This document shows, piece by piece, positions 36,075 to 45,660 of a stretch of 64,000 nucleotides of DNA. The notes below the pieces were generated by a model, which was given only the letters and a program-made list of their open reading frames with translations, had not been told where the DNA came from and did not search any database. Position numbers and translations under genes: made by a program. This stretch comes from Trichormus_B sp936914905 (GTDB lineage: Bacteria > Cyanobacteriota > Cyanobacteriia > Cyanobacteriales > Nostocaceae), in the NCBI RefSeq assembly GCF_039871975.1, contig NZ_JBDPLL010000001.1, one strand, 5' to 3'. How positions within the stretch are numbered: the first letter of the stretch is position 1; every line of letters starts with the position of its first letter.

Positions 36075-36638
36075 ATGAATAAATTAACTAAACAAATAGT
36101 AATTCGGCTGGGTGCAGGTATTATTGTTCTCAGTTTGATGGGGTGCGATCGCTTATTTCCCCTTCCTGGTGATATTGTGGAACGGGTAAGCGATGGTGAT
36201 ACATTGGTGTTGAAAAGCGCTGATGGTCAGAAATTCACGGTACGCTTTGCTTGTGTGGATGCACCGGAAATAGCTCACTCGAAGAAGGAGAACAGTAGTA
36301 AACGGGTTCGGGATGTGAATCAATTTAGTTGGGGTGTGAAAGCACAAACAAGGGTAGAGGAACTTATAAAACAGTCAGGCAATCGCGTAAAGTTGAATAT
36401 TATAGAGAGCGATCACTATGGTAGGAAAGTTGCAGAAGTGCGTTTAAAAGATGGGGCTTTTGTCCAACAAGTTTTATTACAGGAAGGATTAGCGAAAGTA
36501 TATCGGGCTTATTTACGCAAATGTCCCAGTAAAGATCTATTGCAACAAGTCGAAGCCCAAGCGCAACAGCAAAAGATTGGTATTTGGAATGATCAGGAAT
36601 TTATTGACCCTTGGGAATATAGGAAAGTGAGTAAATGA
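36075..36638 (+). CDS. Thermonuclease-family lipoprotein (SNase-like)
   Basis: 187 residues. A lipoprotein signal (IIVLSLMGC, Cys24 as lipidation site) precedes a staphylococcal-nuclease-like domain: VSDGDTLVLKSADGQKFTVRFACVDAPEIAH (about 38-69) and later DHYGRKVAEVRLKDGAFVQQVLLQEGLAKVY. The metal-binding Asp residues, the first catalytic Arg (VRFACVDAPE) and the Arg of YGRKV are present. It probably cleaves DNA or RNA outside the plasma membrane, perhaps for nutrient scavenging. ATG 36075 is preceded by AAAGGGAATGA. Confidence 0.9.
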   Translation: MNKLTKQIVIRLGAGIIVLSLMGCDRLFPLPGDIVERVSDGDTLVLKSADGQKFTVRFACVDAPEIAHSKKENSSKRVRDVNQFSWGVKAQTRVEELIKQSGNRVKLNIIESDHYGRKVAEVRLKDGAFVQQVLLQEGLAKVYRAYLRKCPSKDLLQQVEAQAQQQKIGIWNDQEFIDPWEYRKVSK

Positions 36639-36712
36639 AATACTAAGGGCTTGCTGATAGCATAGCGTGGCGTTAGGCCATATAAACAGAAAACCTTTAT
36701 AAATCAAGAGAT

Positions 36713-38222
36713 TCAGACACCTTTCCATTTCATCCATTTTTCTAAGCGACTAATAGCTTGAGAATAAACCAATATCAAACATAAATAAATCACAGCCACC
36801 GCACCGTAAATTTCAAAAGGGTGATAATTTTCTGCCACTATTAATTGTCCTTTTCGGAACAATTCTTCAAAACCAATTACAGCTACTAAACTAGTATCTT
36901 TTAATGAACTAATAAATTCATTACCCAAAGGTGGAATCATCCGCCGTCAAGCTTGGGGAGAAATTACATCACCATTGTTTTAAATGAATTTAAACCCAGT
37001 GAACAGGCTGCTTCTGATTGTCTAACCTCGATTGATTTAATCCCAGCCCGGAGAACTTCTGCAATATAAGCCTCGCTGTTTAAACTTAAAGTAATTATTA
37101 TAGCTAGGAGGCGATTGAATGAAAAACTAAAACCTAACTCTTGGAAAAATACTGGTAAACTAAAGTAAATCATAAATATCTGCACTAGTAAAGGAGTGCC
37201 TCGATAAAAATCTACATAAGCCCTCGCTAACCAACGCACAGGTTTAATTGCAGAAAGACTAAAAATACCAATTAAAGAACCACCAGCTAAACCCAATATT
37301 ACTGATATAAATGCTAATTGCAATGTTACTAATACGCCGATTAATAAAGTTCGCAAAGACTGGAATATTAAGCCGAAGGAATTTAATTTAGCGTTATCTT
37401 GATTAGCAAATAGTAATTTCTTTGGTAATCCTGAGGTGTAAAATTAAACAATTTTCGATAAATCTGTTGATAATTGTCGTTTTCTAAAGCCTTTGTTTAA
37501 CCTTGGTCAATCAAACATAAATAAGGGGAATTTTTAGCACTAGTAATTCCGTAAAATTGCTCTATTAGAGATTCTTCTATGACTTTGATTCCTTGAAGAT
37601 TAGCTGTATTTATGGCATATAAAGTTACGGGTGCATCATTAATAACTACATCAACATTACCATTTAGTAATTCTTGCAATGCTAGAGGTGCAGAATCAAA
37701 ACTACTAACTTGCGCCCCAGTCACACTTTCAGCCTTTTCTGTGCCTTTTGTAACAATCTGTACAGCGATTTTTTTATTTTACAGACTTTTAAAACTAGTA
37801 ATATTTTGATTATCTGCGCGAATTGCAATTGCTAACCCAGCTTTAAAATAAGGACGAGAGAAAGCTACTGTTTTCGATCTCTCTTCTGTAATGATAATCG
37901 AACTAATTGCCGCATCTATAGTTTTAGTGTGCAGTGCGGGAATAATGCCATCAACAGGTAAACTTTGAAATTCTACCTGAAAACTAGCAGCAGTTCCAAT
38001 CGCTCTCATCAAATCAATAGAAAAAGCCTGTAACTCTCCACCCTTCTCCTCAAACTCAAAAGGAGGAAAAGCCAGTTCAGTTACTACTCGTAGAGTTTTT
38101 CCACCACGAGGACTCACACTACAACCAGCTAATAGGCAACTACTTAAACCAACCATCAAAAACCAACATAACCAGCGCCTAAAACCAAACTTGATCATTT
38201 CTCCTCTCAGTTTTATCTGCAT
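36713..38222 (-). pseudogene. Polar amino-acid ABC transporter, binding protein-permease fusion, broken
   Basis: Four disjoint frames read as one gene. 37779-38222 is a lipoprotein binding domain (LLAGCSVSPRGGKTLRVVTELAFPPFEFEE, LPVDGIIPALHTKTIDAAIS). 37497-37724 is the rest of the binding domain. 36964-37356 is a His/Glu/Gln-type permease (TLQLAFISVILGLAGGSLIG, WLARAYVDFYRGTPLLVQIF). 36713-36940 is its end (MIPPLGNEFISSLKDTSLVAVIG). The SBP-permease fusion is a known architecture in cyanobacteria. At least three frameshifts or stops inactivate it; no ATPase gene is adjacent. Confidence 0.85.
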
Positions 38223-38437
38223 CCTATGCGGTAGGTTTAATTTCCTTTAAATCTGCCAACATAACAGATTGTAAACTATTTATGTATATGTATCTATTAA
38301 GGATATACACTGGGTAATTTATTGAAATGTCCATGGCAACAACAACTTTATAAATTAAGCATAGCTACTAAAGTAGCTCTATCTAGAATTTACATACATT
38401 CGTAAAAAAGTCTCCCTGCCTAATTATAACAATATCA

Positions 38438-38713
38438 TACATTAGTGGTGGTAATAATACCCTAAATGGCGAGCTTGATGCTGATAAATTCGTCTTCAAC
38501 TCGGTTTTAGAAGGCTTAGACATTATCGAAGATTTCAATTGGGCTGAAGGTGACAAGATTCAGATTTCTAAAGTTCGATTCGGTATTACTAACCTCACTG
38601 GTTGCAGTTACAATTAAGCTACTGGTGGCTTGTTATTCCAAGAAACTCAATTAGCTACTCTTGAGAATACACCTGCTGATTTTATGGTTAGTGTGGATAT
38701 CCAGCTTGTTTAA
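38438..38713 (+). pseudogene. RTX / calcium-binding protein C-terminal remnant
   Basis: The frame YISGGNNTLNGELDADKFVF, then LEGLDIIEDFNWAEGDKIQISK, a TAA at 38615-38617, and ATGGLLFQETQLATLENTPADFMVSVDIQLV matches the C-terminal end of hemolysin-type calcium-binding proteins. The rest of the gene is missing upstream. There is no start codon. It is a stranded fragment. Confidence 0.7.
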
Positions 38714-38799
38714 GATTTTCTAGTAATTAGTTTCACAAGTTAATTATTTAAGCGGAATAAATACACTCAGTAATTATTTTTTAATTCCTGGGTATGGTA

Positions 38800-38840
38800 C
38801 AAGCCCCCGGATTTATCCGTGGAGTAAATCCGGGGGCTTG
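38800..38840. terminator. Perfect 16-bp GC-rich hairpin
   Basis: Arms 38800-38815 (CAAGCCCCCGGATTTA) and 38825-38840 are exact complements with a 9-base loop. There is no long T-run on the plus strand. It lies about 87 bases after the RTX remnant and could be its old terminator or a dispersed palindrome. Confidence 0.6.
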
Positions 38841-39010
38841 TTAGAGGATGTTATAGACCAGTAAGGTGGGGCGATATTCAATAATAGTCCTGTCAGCATT
38901 GTCGGATTTTTTCAGATTCTGAGGGGATGAAAATTTGGTATCGGCTCAATAAGTAGGGGTAAGAGAAAAATAAGGTAAGCAAGGGAAACAGAATATCATA
39001 AAAATATGAG

Positions 39011-39710
39011 ACATAATCCAAAAGCTGGATTCAAGTAAGAAGTCGGGAGAAGAGATACTGCAAACCATCGAGCCAAAAGGAATTGCATACCAGTCAATGC
39101 GTCAGACAGTAGAAATATTACTGAACCTAATACAGCAATTACAAACAGGAATCAAAGAAATAAGAGCGGAAAATCAACAGTTAAAAGATGAAAACAACTG
39201 CCTGAAAGGAGAACAAGGTCAGCCAGACATCAAAGCCAGCAAAAAAGGATTGACCAACAATCACTCATCAGAGAAAGAGCAAAAAAGAGAAAGAGTAAAA
39301 AACCCCAAGAAAGCACAATAAAGGCAGTAAGAACGGGACTATTAACATAAATAGAGAACAAATACTGGAATACCCCCAACACAAAATACCAGCATATGCA
39401 GAATTTAAAGGGTATCAAGAAGTAATTATCCAAGACATCACTCTGGCAACAGACAATGTACTCTTCCGTAAAAAGAATATTATTCAGCGTCAGAGGGAAA
39501 ACCTATTTAGGCGAACTTCCTTGTGATTATGAAGGAGAATTCGGACCAGGAATCAAAACCTTAGTGATTAGCCTGTACTACGGGGGTAACATGACCCAAG
39601 GCAAATTAATTAGAGTTTTTAGAAGATATTGGTATATCCTATCAGCAGGATATTTATCGAACCTACTGATTCAACCCAGATTTCGCACTTCATTTTGAAG
39701 TATATATACA
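39011..39710 (+). mobile_element. IS66-like transposase remnant, N-terminal part
   Basis: Reads KSGEEILQTIEPKGIAYQSM, QTVEILLNLIQQLQTGIKEI and DIKASKKGLTNNHSSEKE, then after a stop EYPQHKIPAYAEFKGYQEVIIQDITLATDNVLFRK, and after a shift GKTYLGELPCDYEGEFGPGIKTLVISLYYGGNMTQGKLI...LSAGYLSNLL. This coiled-coil start plus the GPGIKALV-type block is typical of IS66-like transposases of Nostoc. Several frameshifts make it non-functional. Confidence 0.75.
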
Positions 39711-39799
39711 AGTGTAAAGAAATTACAAAAGGCTACGTAGTGAACACATACTTGAAATAGTAAAAAAATAGACAATACAATAAAAATTGTCAACACCTT

Positions 39800-40615
39800 G
39801 GAACTGGTAAGTGAAGATGAATGTAAATGAGCCTGAATTAAATAAAAATACCCAAAAATATGAATTACCAAAAATAGAAGTTTGAGAGTAACAAATTGGA
39901 GCACTTGGGAATAATAGATGAGATAGGAATTGTAGAAAGAACCAATAAGATATTCTTAATAGATAGTAGGGAGAAAGTGAATACAGGAGAAATAGTCAAA
40001 GCAATCATTCTGAATGGACTAGGTTTTGTATGGAGACCATTATATTTATTTACTCAATTTTTTGAGGAAAAAGCTATATAAAATTTATTAGGAGCGGGAG
40101 TTGAAGCCGAAGATTTAAATGATGATAAAATAGGCAGAGTAATGGATAAGCTATCCAAATATAGATTAACTTAATTATTCCTAATAATTGCCTTAGAAGT
40201 AGTAAGAAAATATGGAGTAGCAACCAAATATTCCCATTTGGATTCAACCTCATTACATTTGCATGGAGAGTATAATAATTGTCTAAATAATTTAGGACAA
40301 GAATTAGGAATGAACCGAGAAGATCTGATTAATATCACACAAGAGTATTCTCATGATCAAGGATATAGCTATCAAGGAGAAAAAGTATCTTATGGGGGAA
40401 CAGAGCAAAGATGGCTATTAGTAGAAAGTGCAGACATGAAACAAGCAGACTTAAAGAAATTTACGCAAAGCATTCAAGAGGAGTTTCTAAAAATCACTAA
40501 ACAAGTAGGTAGATTAGTCAAAGAAGAATTTGAACAGACATTGTTAGTAGAATTAGAAATTAAAGAACTAGCAGCGAAATTAAAATATCATAAAATATTG
40601 AAGTTAGAAAGTTGA
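39800..40615 (+). mobile_element. IS1634-family transposase remnant, nested
   Basis: Frames at 39896-40081 (LGIIDEIGIVERTNKIFLID, EIVKAIILNGLGFVWRPLYLF) and 40238-40615 (LHGEYNNCLNNLGQELGMNREDLINITQEYSHDQGYSYQGE, then QRWLLVESADMKQADLKKF) belong to an IS1634/DUF4277-type transposase. A stop after FFEEKAI and another near 40172 break the frame. The central catalytic part between SHDQG and YSYQGEK is deleted. It lies between the two halves of an IS66-like element. Confidence 0.75.
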
Positions 40616-40681
40616 TTTATGCTACTTATTGAAGTGTGGAATGTAAGTTAAAAACTAAGCTGATTCTGAAAGAGGAGAAAA

Positions 40682-41161
40682 GTGAAGTATATGCATAGAT
40701 TCTTGGATGATTTCTGGGATTACTATCGAGATTTACTCGCTTACAAAGATGCACCCAGTGAGCAAACGGCTGAAAAACTCCGGTCTGACTTTTGCAAACT
40801 TTTCGATACTAAAAGTGGTTATCAACTGTTGGATGAGCGAAAACAATTAACGCTCCTGAAAATTTCGGAGTTGTTATATGTTTTAGAGCATCCTGAATTG
40901 CCTTTGCACCATTGTCCTGGCAGCTAACTCTGCCGGACGGTGGTGCAGCGACTTAATATTAGTTATGCCACTCAAACTCCAGAAGGTACTCAGGCTTGGG
41001 ATACTTTTATGTCTCTTGTTGGTACTACTCGTAAGTTAGGTATCAGCTTTCTTCAGTATGTGCGTGACCGCATTTCTCACACTAGAAAAATCCCAACTTT
41101 AGCAACTATGCTTTGTGAGCAGTCTTATCTTAATTCCTTTGGTTATTTATCGATGCCCTAA
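40682..41161 (+). mobile_element. IS66-like transposase remnant, C-terminal part
   Basis: One frame with a single in-frame TAA at 40925-40927. It reads FLDDFWDYYRDLLAYKDAPS, YQLLDERKQLTLLKISELLYVLEHPELPLHHCPGS, stop, then SYATQTPEGTQAWDTFMSLVGTTRKLGISFLQYVRDRIS. The HPELPLHxxPAEL and EGTQAWDTF blocks are typical of the C-terminus of IS66-like transposases. It is probably the other end of the element starting at 39011, split by the IS1634 remnant. Confidence 0.7.
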
Positions 41162-41770
41162 TAACTCCTTCCCCGAAATATTGTGGAGATACTTTTGCTG
41201 TTCCTTGCGATCACTAATTCAAAGATAACCGTATAATTCTAACTTTTAGCTAAAACAAAGATAGCCCCCAATTATAACATAAAATTAACTCTGCAAGAGG
41301 TCTATTGGGTGCACCACAGACCGAAATATTACCTGTGAATTTTATATCTGCTATCAGTTCTGGATCTTCTTATTTGCGCTGGACAACTTGTTTGCGGGTG
41401 AGAACCTTTAATTCATCAAAACCATAAATCTACAGCTATACAGCCTTAATTATAAGGAAAGTTTTTCAAGACTTAATGTTCAATGAAAGGGGTTTAGGGG
41501 GAAGGATCTAAGGTATGGAGAACCCCATAATTAAAATTGCCTAAAAGCTACGGATTCAAGGTAAGCTATTTTTCGTGTTTCTCACCAGTACTGCTATATA
41601 TGCTCTCTCCTTAAGACGCTACGTAATCCCCGAAGGCATCCCACTCCCCTCATTCTTGCCCAGAATATGTTTCAGGCAATTATTTTTGATGTAGACTTTA
41701 CGTATTTCTTCTATTGTCAGCAGCTTATTAATAGTATGAGAATAAGTTTGTAATAAAAAAACCATAACTT
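41162..41770. other. Non-coding region after IS remnants
   Basis: About 600 bases with no supportable gene. A short frame around 41300-41390 (APQTEILPVNFISAISSGSS) could be a fragment of something older, but I do not recognise it. Confidence 0.4.
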
Positions 41771-42040
41771 CTATATATACTATTTAAAGGCAAGCGCAAA
41801 AAGAAATTACCTATTTCTTCGACCTTAAAGATATCTAGTAGCTTATGTGCCTTATGTGGTGCTATTTTATTAGCATCTAAAACTATAATTAGTGGATATG
41901 GGTTTATCTTCTTAGCAATTAGTTCTAGTCGATTACTAGTAGCGAGTATTTTACTAAAAGATGAAATTATGATTTTTTATGCTGGTTGCGTCTTTATATT
42001 TGTTGATTGTCTTGGAGTTTACATATGGCTATTGAATTAA
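41771..42040 (+). pseudogene. Small membrane-protein frame lacking a normal start
   Basis: An open frame ending at TAA 42038-42040 encodes KGKRKKKLPISSTLKISSS followed by about three hydrophobic segments (LCALCGAILLASKTIISGYGFIFLAISSSRLLVASILL, then IMIFYAGCVFIFVDCLGVYIWLL). No ATG, GTG or TTG precedes the basic start back to the stop at 41765, so the 5' end is lost or uses ATA. Its end overlaps the COQ4-like gene by 16 bases, which suggests a coupled pair. Function unknown. Confidence 0.5.
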
Positions 42041-42567
42041 CTATACGTGCAAACACTACTACTAGTGTAACTATCGGTAATTATACTAGTCAACACACAT
42101 TAAGAAAAGTTTATCAAACTCTTAAGGGTGATAAACAATCAGATATTCCTTTCATGGTTTGGTTATTAGAAAACCCTCAAAGTTTTCTACCCTTTCCTGG
42201 AAAAATAGATCTTTGCAGACATGATTATCTACACATATTACTAGGGCGAGGATTTTCTTTAGAGGATGAATCTTTTATTGTTGGTTTTACAATGGGCAAT
42301 GATATAAAAAGCAAATCTTTGCATTGCGTAGTTTTCAAATTCATATCTCAATATCTTTATCCCCCCAACTATAGATTCACTAAACAACATTTTCCATTAT
42401 TAGATTTGGGATTTCTCTATGGAAGAAAAGTAAAAGTTAAAAATATTAATAATCTTAATTTTTCCCTTTATGAAGATACAGCAATATCAGAAATGAGAAA
42501 GGAGTTAGGGATAGACATAGACGACTTAATTTTGATTAGTAAACTTGAGGGATTTTTACAAGCTTAA
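42025..42567 (+). CDS. COQ4-like protein
   Basis: 180 residues from ATG 42025 (a TTG at 42007 is in frame). It contains HDYLHILLGRGFSLEDE, an exact HDxxHx(11)E zinc-ligand pattern of the COQ4 family, followed by SFIVGFTMGNDIKSKSLHC. COQ4 acts in coenzyme Q biosynthesis in eukaryotes and proteobacteria; cyanobacteria normally make plastoquinone, so the role here is open. The C-terminal half is well ordered, with no stops. It overlaps an upstream membrane-protein frame. It is the only intact-looking gene within about 10 kb of decayed DNA. Confidence 0.7.
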   Translation: MAIELTIRANTTTSVTIGNYTSQHTLRKVYQTLKGDKQSDIPFMVWLLENPQSFLPFPGKIDLCRHDYLHILLGRGFSLEDESFIVGFTMGNDIKSKSLHCVVFKFISQYLYPPNYRFTKQHFPLLDLGFLYGRKVKVKNINNLNFSLYEDTAISEMRKELGIDIDDLILISKLEGFLQA

Positions 42568-42649
42568 AAAGCTAATAAGTGGTCTGCGATCAGTTGCGGG
42601 TTCAAGCTCCCACTAATTATCTTGAATTTTTAATTACCCGAAGGGGTTG

Positions 42650-43944
42650 ACTGTTGTCTTGCAAGATCATGATTAGGTAAAACATATTTCACATTTGTCA
42701 ATTTGGGGTAAGCATATCCACCTTAACTAACTAACAACAAACCTAGAGAAACAATTACATATAAAGGTGCGGGAATGGCACCTTTACTAGTGCCGAAGAA
42801 ACCACTAAATAAGGGAGTAAGGCTACCTCCAGGCATCATCGCAGGTTAAAAATATGGTCAGTAAGCAAAGCAGAAATAAAGACTTCGATCGCAGAAACAA
42901 TTTTTTGAATACTAGATTCAGTAGTAAAAACTCTTCCTTGTACATCTGGTCTAACTTTAGTCAACAAAATAGCTGCACTGGAACTTGTTAATATGGCAAA
43001 ATTGAGAGAGGATAAAAATGCGCCGGTAACTAAATCATTAACCCTTATGCGAAACCAAATACTATTTTGCTGATTGCAGTACCAGTTATTCCTAACAAAA
43101 AACCACTTATCCGTCGTTTATAACCACCCCAAATACTCAAAATTATAGTTCCTGTCACTCCACCCAAACTGGCAGCAGAAGATATCTGACCTAAGACTGT
43201 AGCATTATTATTTGTACATGCCAAAATCATGGGAGATAATAAGGTTGCACCGATGTCATGAATAAACCAGAATAAGGACCCAGTTGTGATAATAGCTAAC
43301 AGACTCGGACGCGCTGTAAGATAGCAAAAGCCAAAGATTATTTGTTTCCAAAAACCAATATTTTTCTGAGATTGATGGTTGATTTTTGGTTGAGGAATAT
43401 GTATTTTAAAAATGCTAGTGATCGCAGCTGTAAAAGTAACAAGATCAATAATCAAAATTCCACTGAACCCAATTATATAATAGAGTACACCTGCCAACCC
43501 TGGAGCTATAATAATTGAACCATCATGAATAGCAGAATTCATACTTGTAGTGCGGGTGTAATGCTGTTTGGGAAGTATCTTAGAAATTGATGTTGAATAT
43601 GCTAGGGATTTAATCTCACTAAAAGCTCCATTTACGCTACCAGTTAAATAAAGATACCAAATGTCTAATTGAGTATTTCAATAAACATAATAGATAAATA
43701 TAGTGGATATAGGTGCTACTGAATCACCAATAATCATCAATAGTTTTCTGTTTACACGGCCTACAATTAGTCCTGAAAGCAATGTGATAAAAACACTAGG
43801 AATTAGCGAAAACAAACTGATTAAAGCTAATGTATTTACCTGACCTCTCAGTTCCCAAGCCCAGAGTTTGATAGCAAAGTTGGTCATATAACTACCAATA
43901 CTTAATATAAACTGACCAAACCAGATAATACAAAAAGTACGCAT
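42650..43944 (-). pseudogene. MFS transporter (siderophore-exporter-like), broken
   Basis: The N-terminal frame 43678-43944 (MRTFCIIWFGQFILSIGSYMTNFAI...) and the middle frame 43045-43542 (NSAIHDGSIIIAPGLAGVLYYIIGFSGILIIDLVTF, GGYKRRISGFLLGITGTAIS) are pieces of a 12-helix MFS protein of the EntS type. Stops after IYYVY and VFGFA and shifts downstream leave only fragments to about 42650 (GGYAYPKLTNVKYVLPNHD in frame). It lies directly after a dead siderophore-binding protein, so it probably belonged to an iron-uptake operon. Confidence 0.8.
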
Positions 43945-43968
43945 TCTCGATTAATTTTGTATTTTTGG

Positions 43969-44933
43969 TTAATGAATTGATTTAAATAAATCATTAATTA
44001 TGGTATTAGCTGATAAAAGACTACCAAATATCCAATAGCTATAATCAACACTATAAACTTGTTGATTCTTGACTACATTTATGTTTGCTAAGGCTGACTA
44101 TTTTGATATTTACGAAACAATTCTTTAGATCCCATATCTACTTGTACAAACAAAACATGTGCACCGAGTAAATATATTCGTTCGAAACTGAGGATAATTA
44201 AATGATTATCAATAGATTTGACTAAATTCATTTGATTAACTGGCATATAAGTGCCTAACTCTGCCAAAATCTTGCCGGGAAAAGAAGATTGAGAACGGAA
44301 TTCAGCTAGTTGTACTTGTCCATAAAGTTTACTCACAGAAACTTTAATATCTAATTAATCACCCAATAAATGTCTGAGATTTGTTAATTCCTCGTGGTAT
44401 CTACTCAGGAATTATTTGGCAATATTACTTTTTCTTAAAACATAACCCATTTATTTATTGCAAAGAATCTTTCCATCCACTTTGAGGATATTTCACCTTA
44501 ACCGTAGGGGCTATTTGCGAAAATAATTTATAGTTGTCTAGAGTCCGGGTGTAAATGGACAATTGCCTCAATCTTTAACTGATTCTCCTTACCTATATAA
44601 TTTTTGCGCCTTATTTTATGACCCCAAAAAATTAACTTTATTAGCTACAACAGCCGATTCTGGAGCCGCTATTAGTTTGATTGCTAATGCTAAGACAATC
44701 TCTAAAGCTAATTGTTAAGTGAACCCATTTTGGCTGAATTGGAACGCAACTTTCATGTAATTCATGTTTAACTAATAGACATTCTGCCGCTAATGCTGAT
44801 GGCTTAGTTTTTATTTCTCCAGTTTCTTGAGAAAAACCACCATGGCAAACAGTAACTATCAATAAAGAAATAGTAGTCAGAATACATAGCTTCAGAGCAG
44901 CAAAATCTCGTTTTTTGATTGATGAGAATTTTT
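43969..44933 (-). pseudogene. Iron-siderophore ABC transporter binding protein (FecB-like), broken
   Basis: An N-terminal piece near 44641-44930 (LCILTTISLLIVTVCHGG signal-like start, then LLVKHELHESCVPIQPKWV), a C-terminal piece at 44088-44336 (QVQLAEFRSQSSFPGKILAELG, IYLLGAHVLFVQVDMGSKEL) and a final piece (VVKNQQVYSVDYSYWIFGSLLSANTIINDLFKSIH) ending at 43969 match FecB-type periplasmic proteins. The middle is disrupted. It is followed by the MFS remnant and preceded by a TonB receptor end. Confidence 0.78.
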
Positions 44934-44940
44934 AAGCCTT

Positions 44941-45098
44941 TTAAAATTCAAAAGAAACAGTTCCCAACACTTTTAATGGTGCTGTCAGAACAACATAGAA
45001 ACTTTGAGACTCGTAATATTTAGTATGTAGCAGGTTCTTAAAGTTAATAGCAGCACGCCAATTATTTAGCTTATAGAAAATACTGGCATCCGTTCTCA
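44941..45098 (-). pseudogene. TonB-dependent siderophore receptor, C-terminal remnant
   Basis: About 50 residues reading MRTDASIFYKLNNWRAAINF, KNLLHTKYYESQSFYVVLTA and PLKVLGTVSFEF, with the terminal Phe and NWRAAIN-NLxxxKYYES pattern of siderophore receptors. The rest is cut off at about 45,098, where an ISAzo13 remnant begins. It is the third part of a decayed siderophore locus. Confidence 0.75.
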
Positions 45099-45099
45099 T

Positions 45100-45660
45100 A
45101 ATTCCCAGATTGCTGGGATATGAGGGAATAGGAGTGAGTGTGATAGTGGTAGACCAGTTGTTGAAGAAACACAACTTTCCTAAACCCAAAGCAGTGAAGA
45201 CACTGGTAACAGGAGAGAGTGAACATCGCAATCACCAATTTGAGGCTATTGACCAACTCCAGTAGTCTGATCAAGGCCCAGGCAATGGGGTCATGAGTAT
45301 GGACACCAAAAGAAAGAATTGATTGGCCAGTGATACCGAGAGGGACAACTGTTCACCCAGGAAAGCATTGAGGTGTTTGACGATGATTGGCCAACCCTTG
45401 CTACTGGAGTTGCTATTCCTCACGGACTGTACGACATCAGTGACAATGTGGGCTACATCCAGATTAGCACCACCCACCATACTAGTGAATTGGCCTGTGA
45501 CTTGATTCCCTACTGGTGGAACACCTATGGTAAGGTACCTGATCATAGAGCCAACTCCATTCTGCTCTGATGTGATGGGGGTGCTAGCAATAGCTCTCCG
45601 TATTACATCAGAGCACAGGACTTACAGGCCTTAGTTAATGAACTGGCCATGGAAATTCCC
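45100..45660 (+). mobile_element. ISAzo13-family transposase remnant, copy 2
   Basis: Reads NFPKPKAVKTLVTGESEHRNHQFEAIDQLQ, SMDTKRKN, then FDDDWPTLATGVAIPHGLYDISDNVGYIQIST, HHTSELACDLIPYWWNTYGKVP and, after a TGA, CDGGASNSSPYYIRAQDLQALVNEL. These are the central and catalytic blocks of ISAzo13 transposases. It lacks both ends and has frameshifts. It sits between the TonB receptor end and ndhD and truncates both. Confidence 0.82.

Noticed and set aside
42585..42625. tRNA-like T arm (GCGGGTTCAAGCTCCC)
   Set aside because: No acceptor stem or anticodon arm can be built around it; at most a tRNA remnant.
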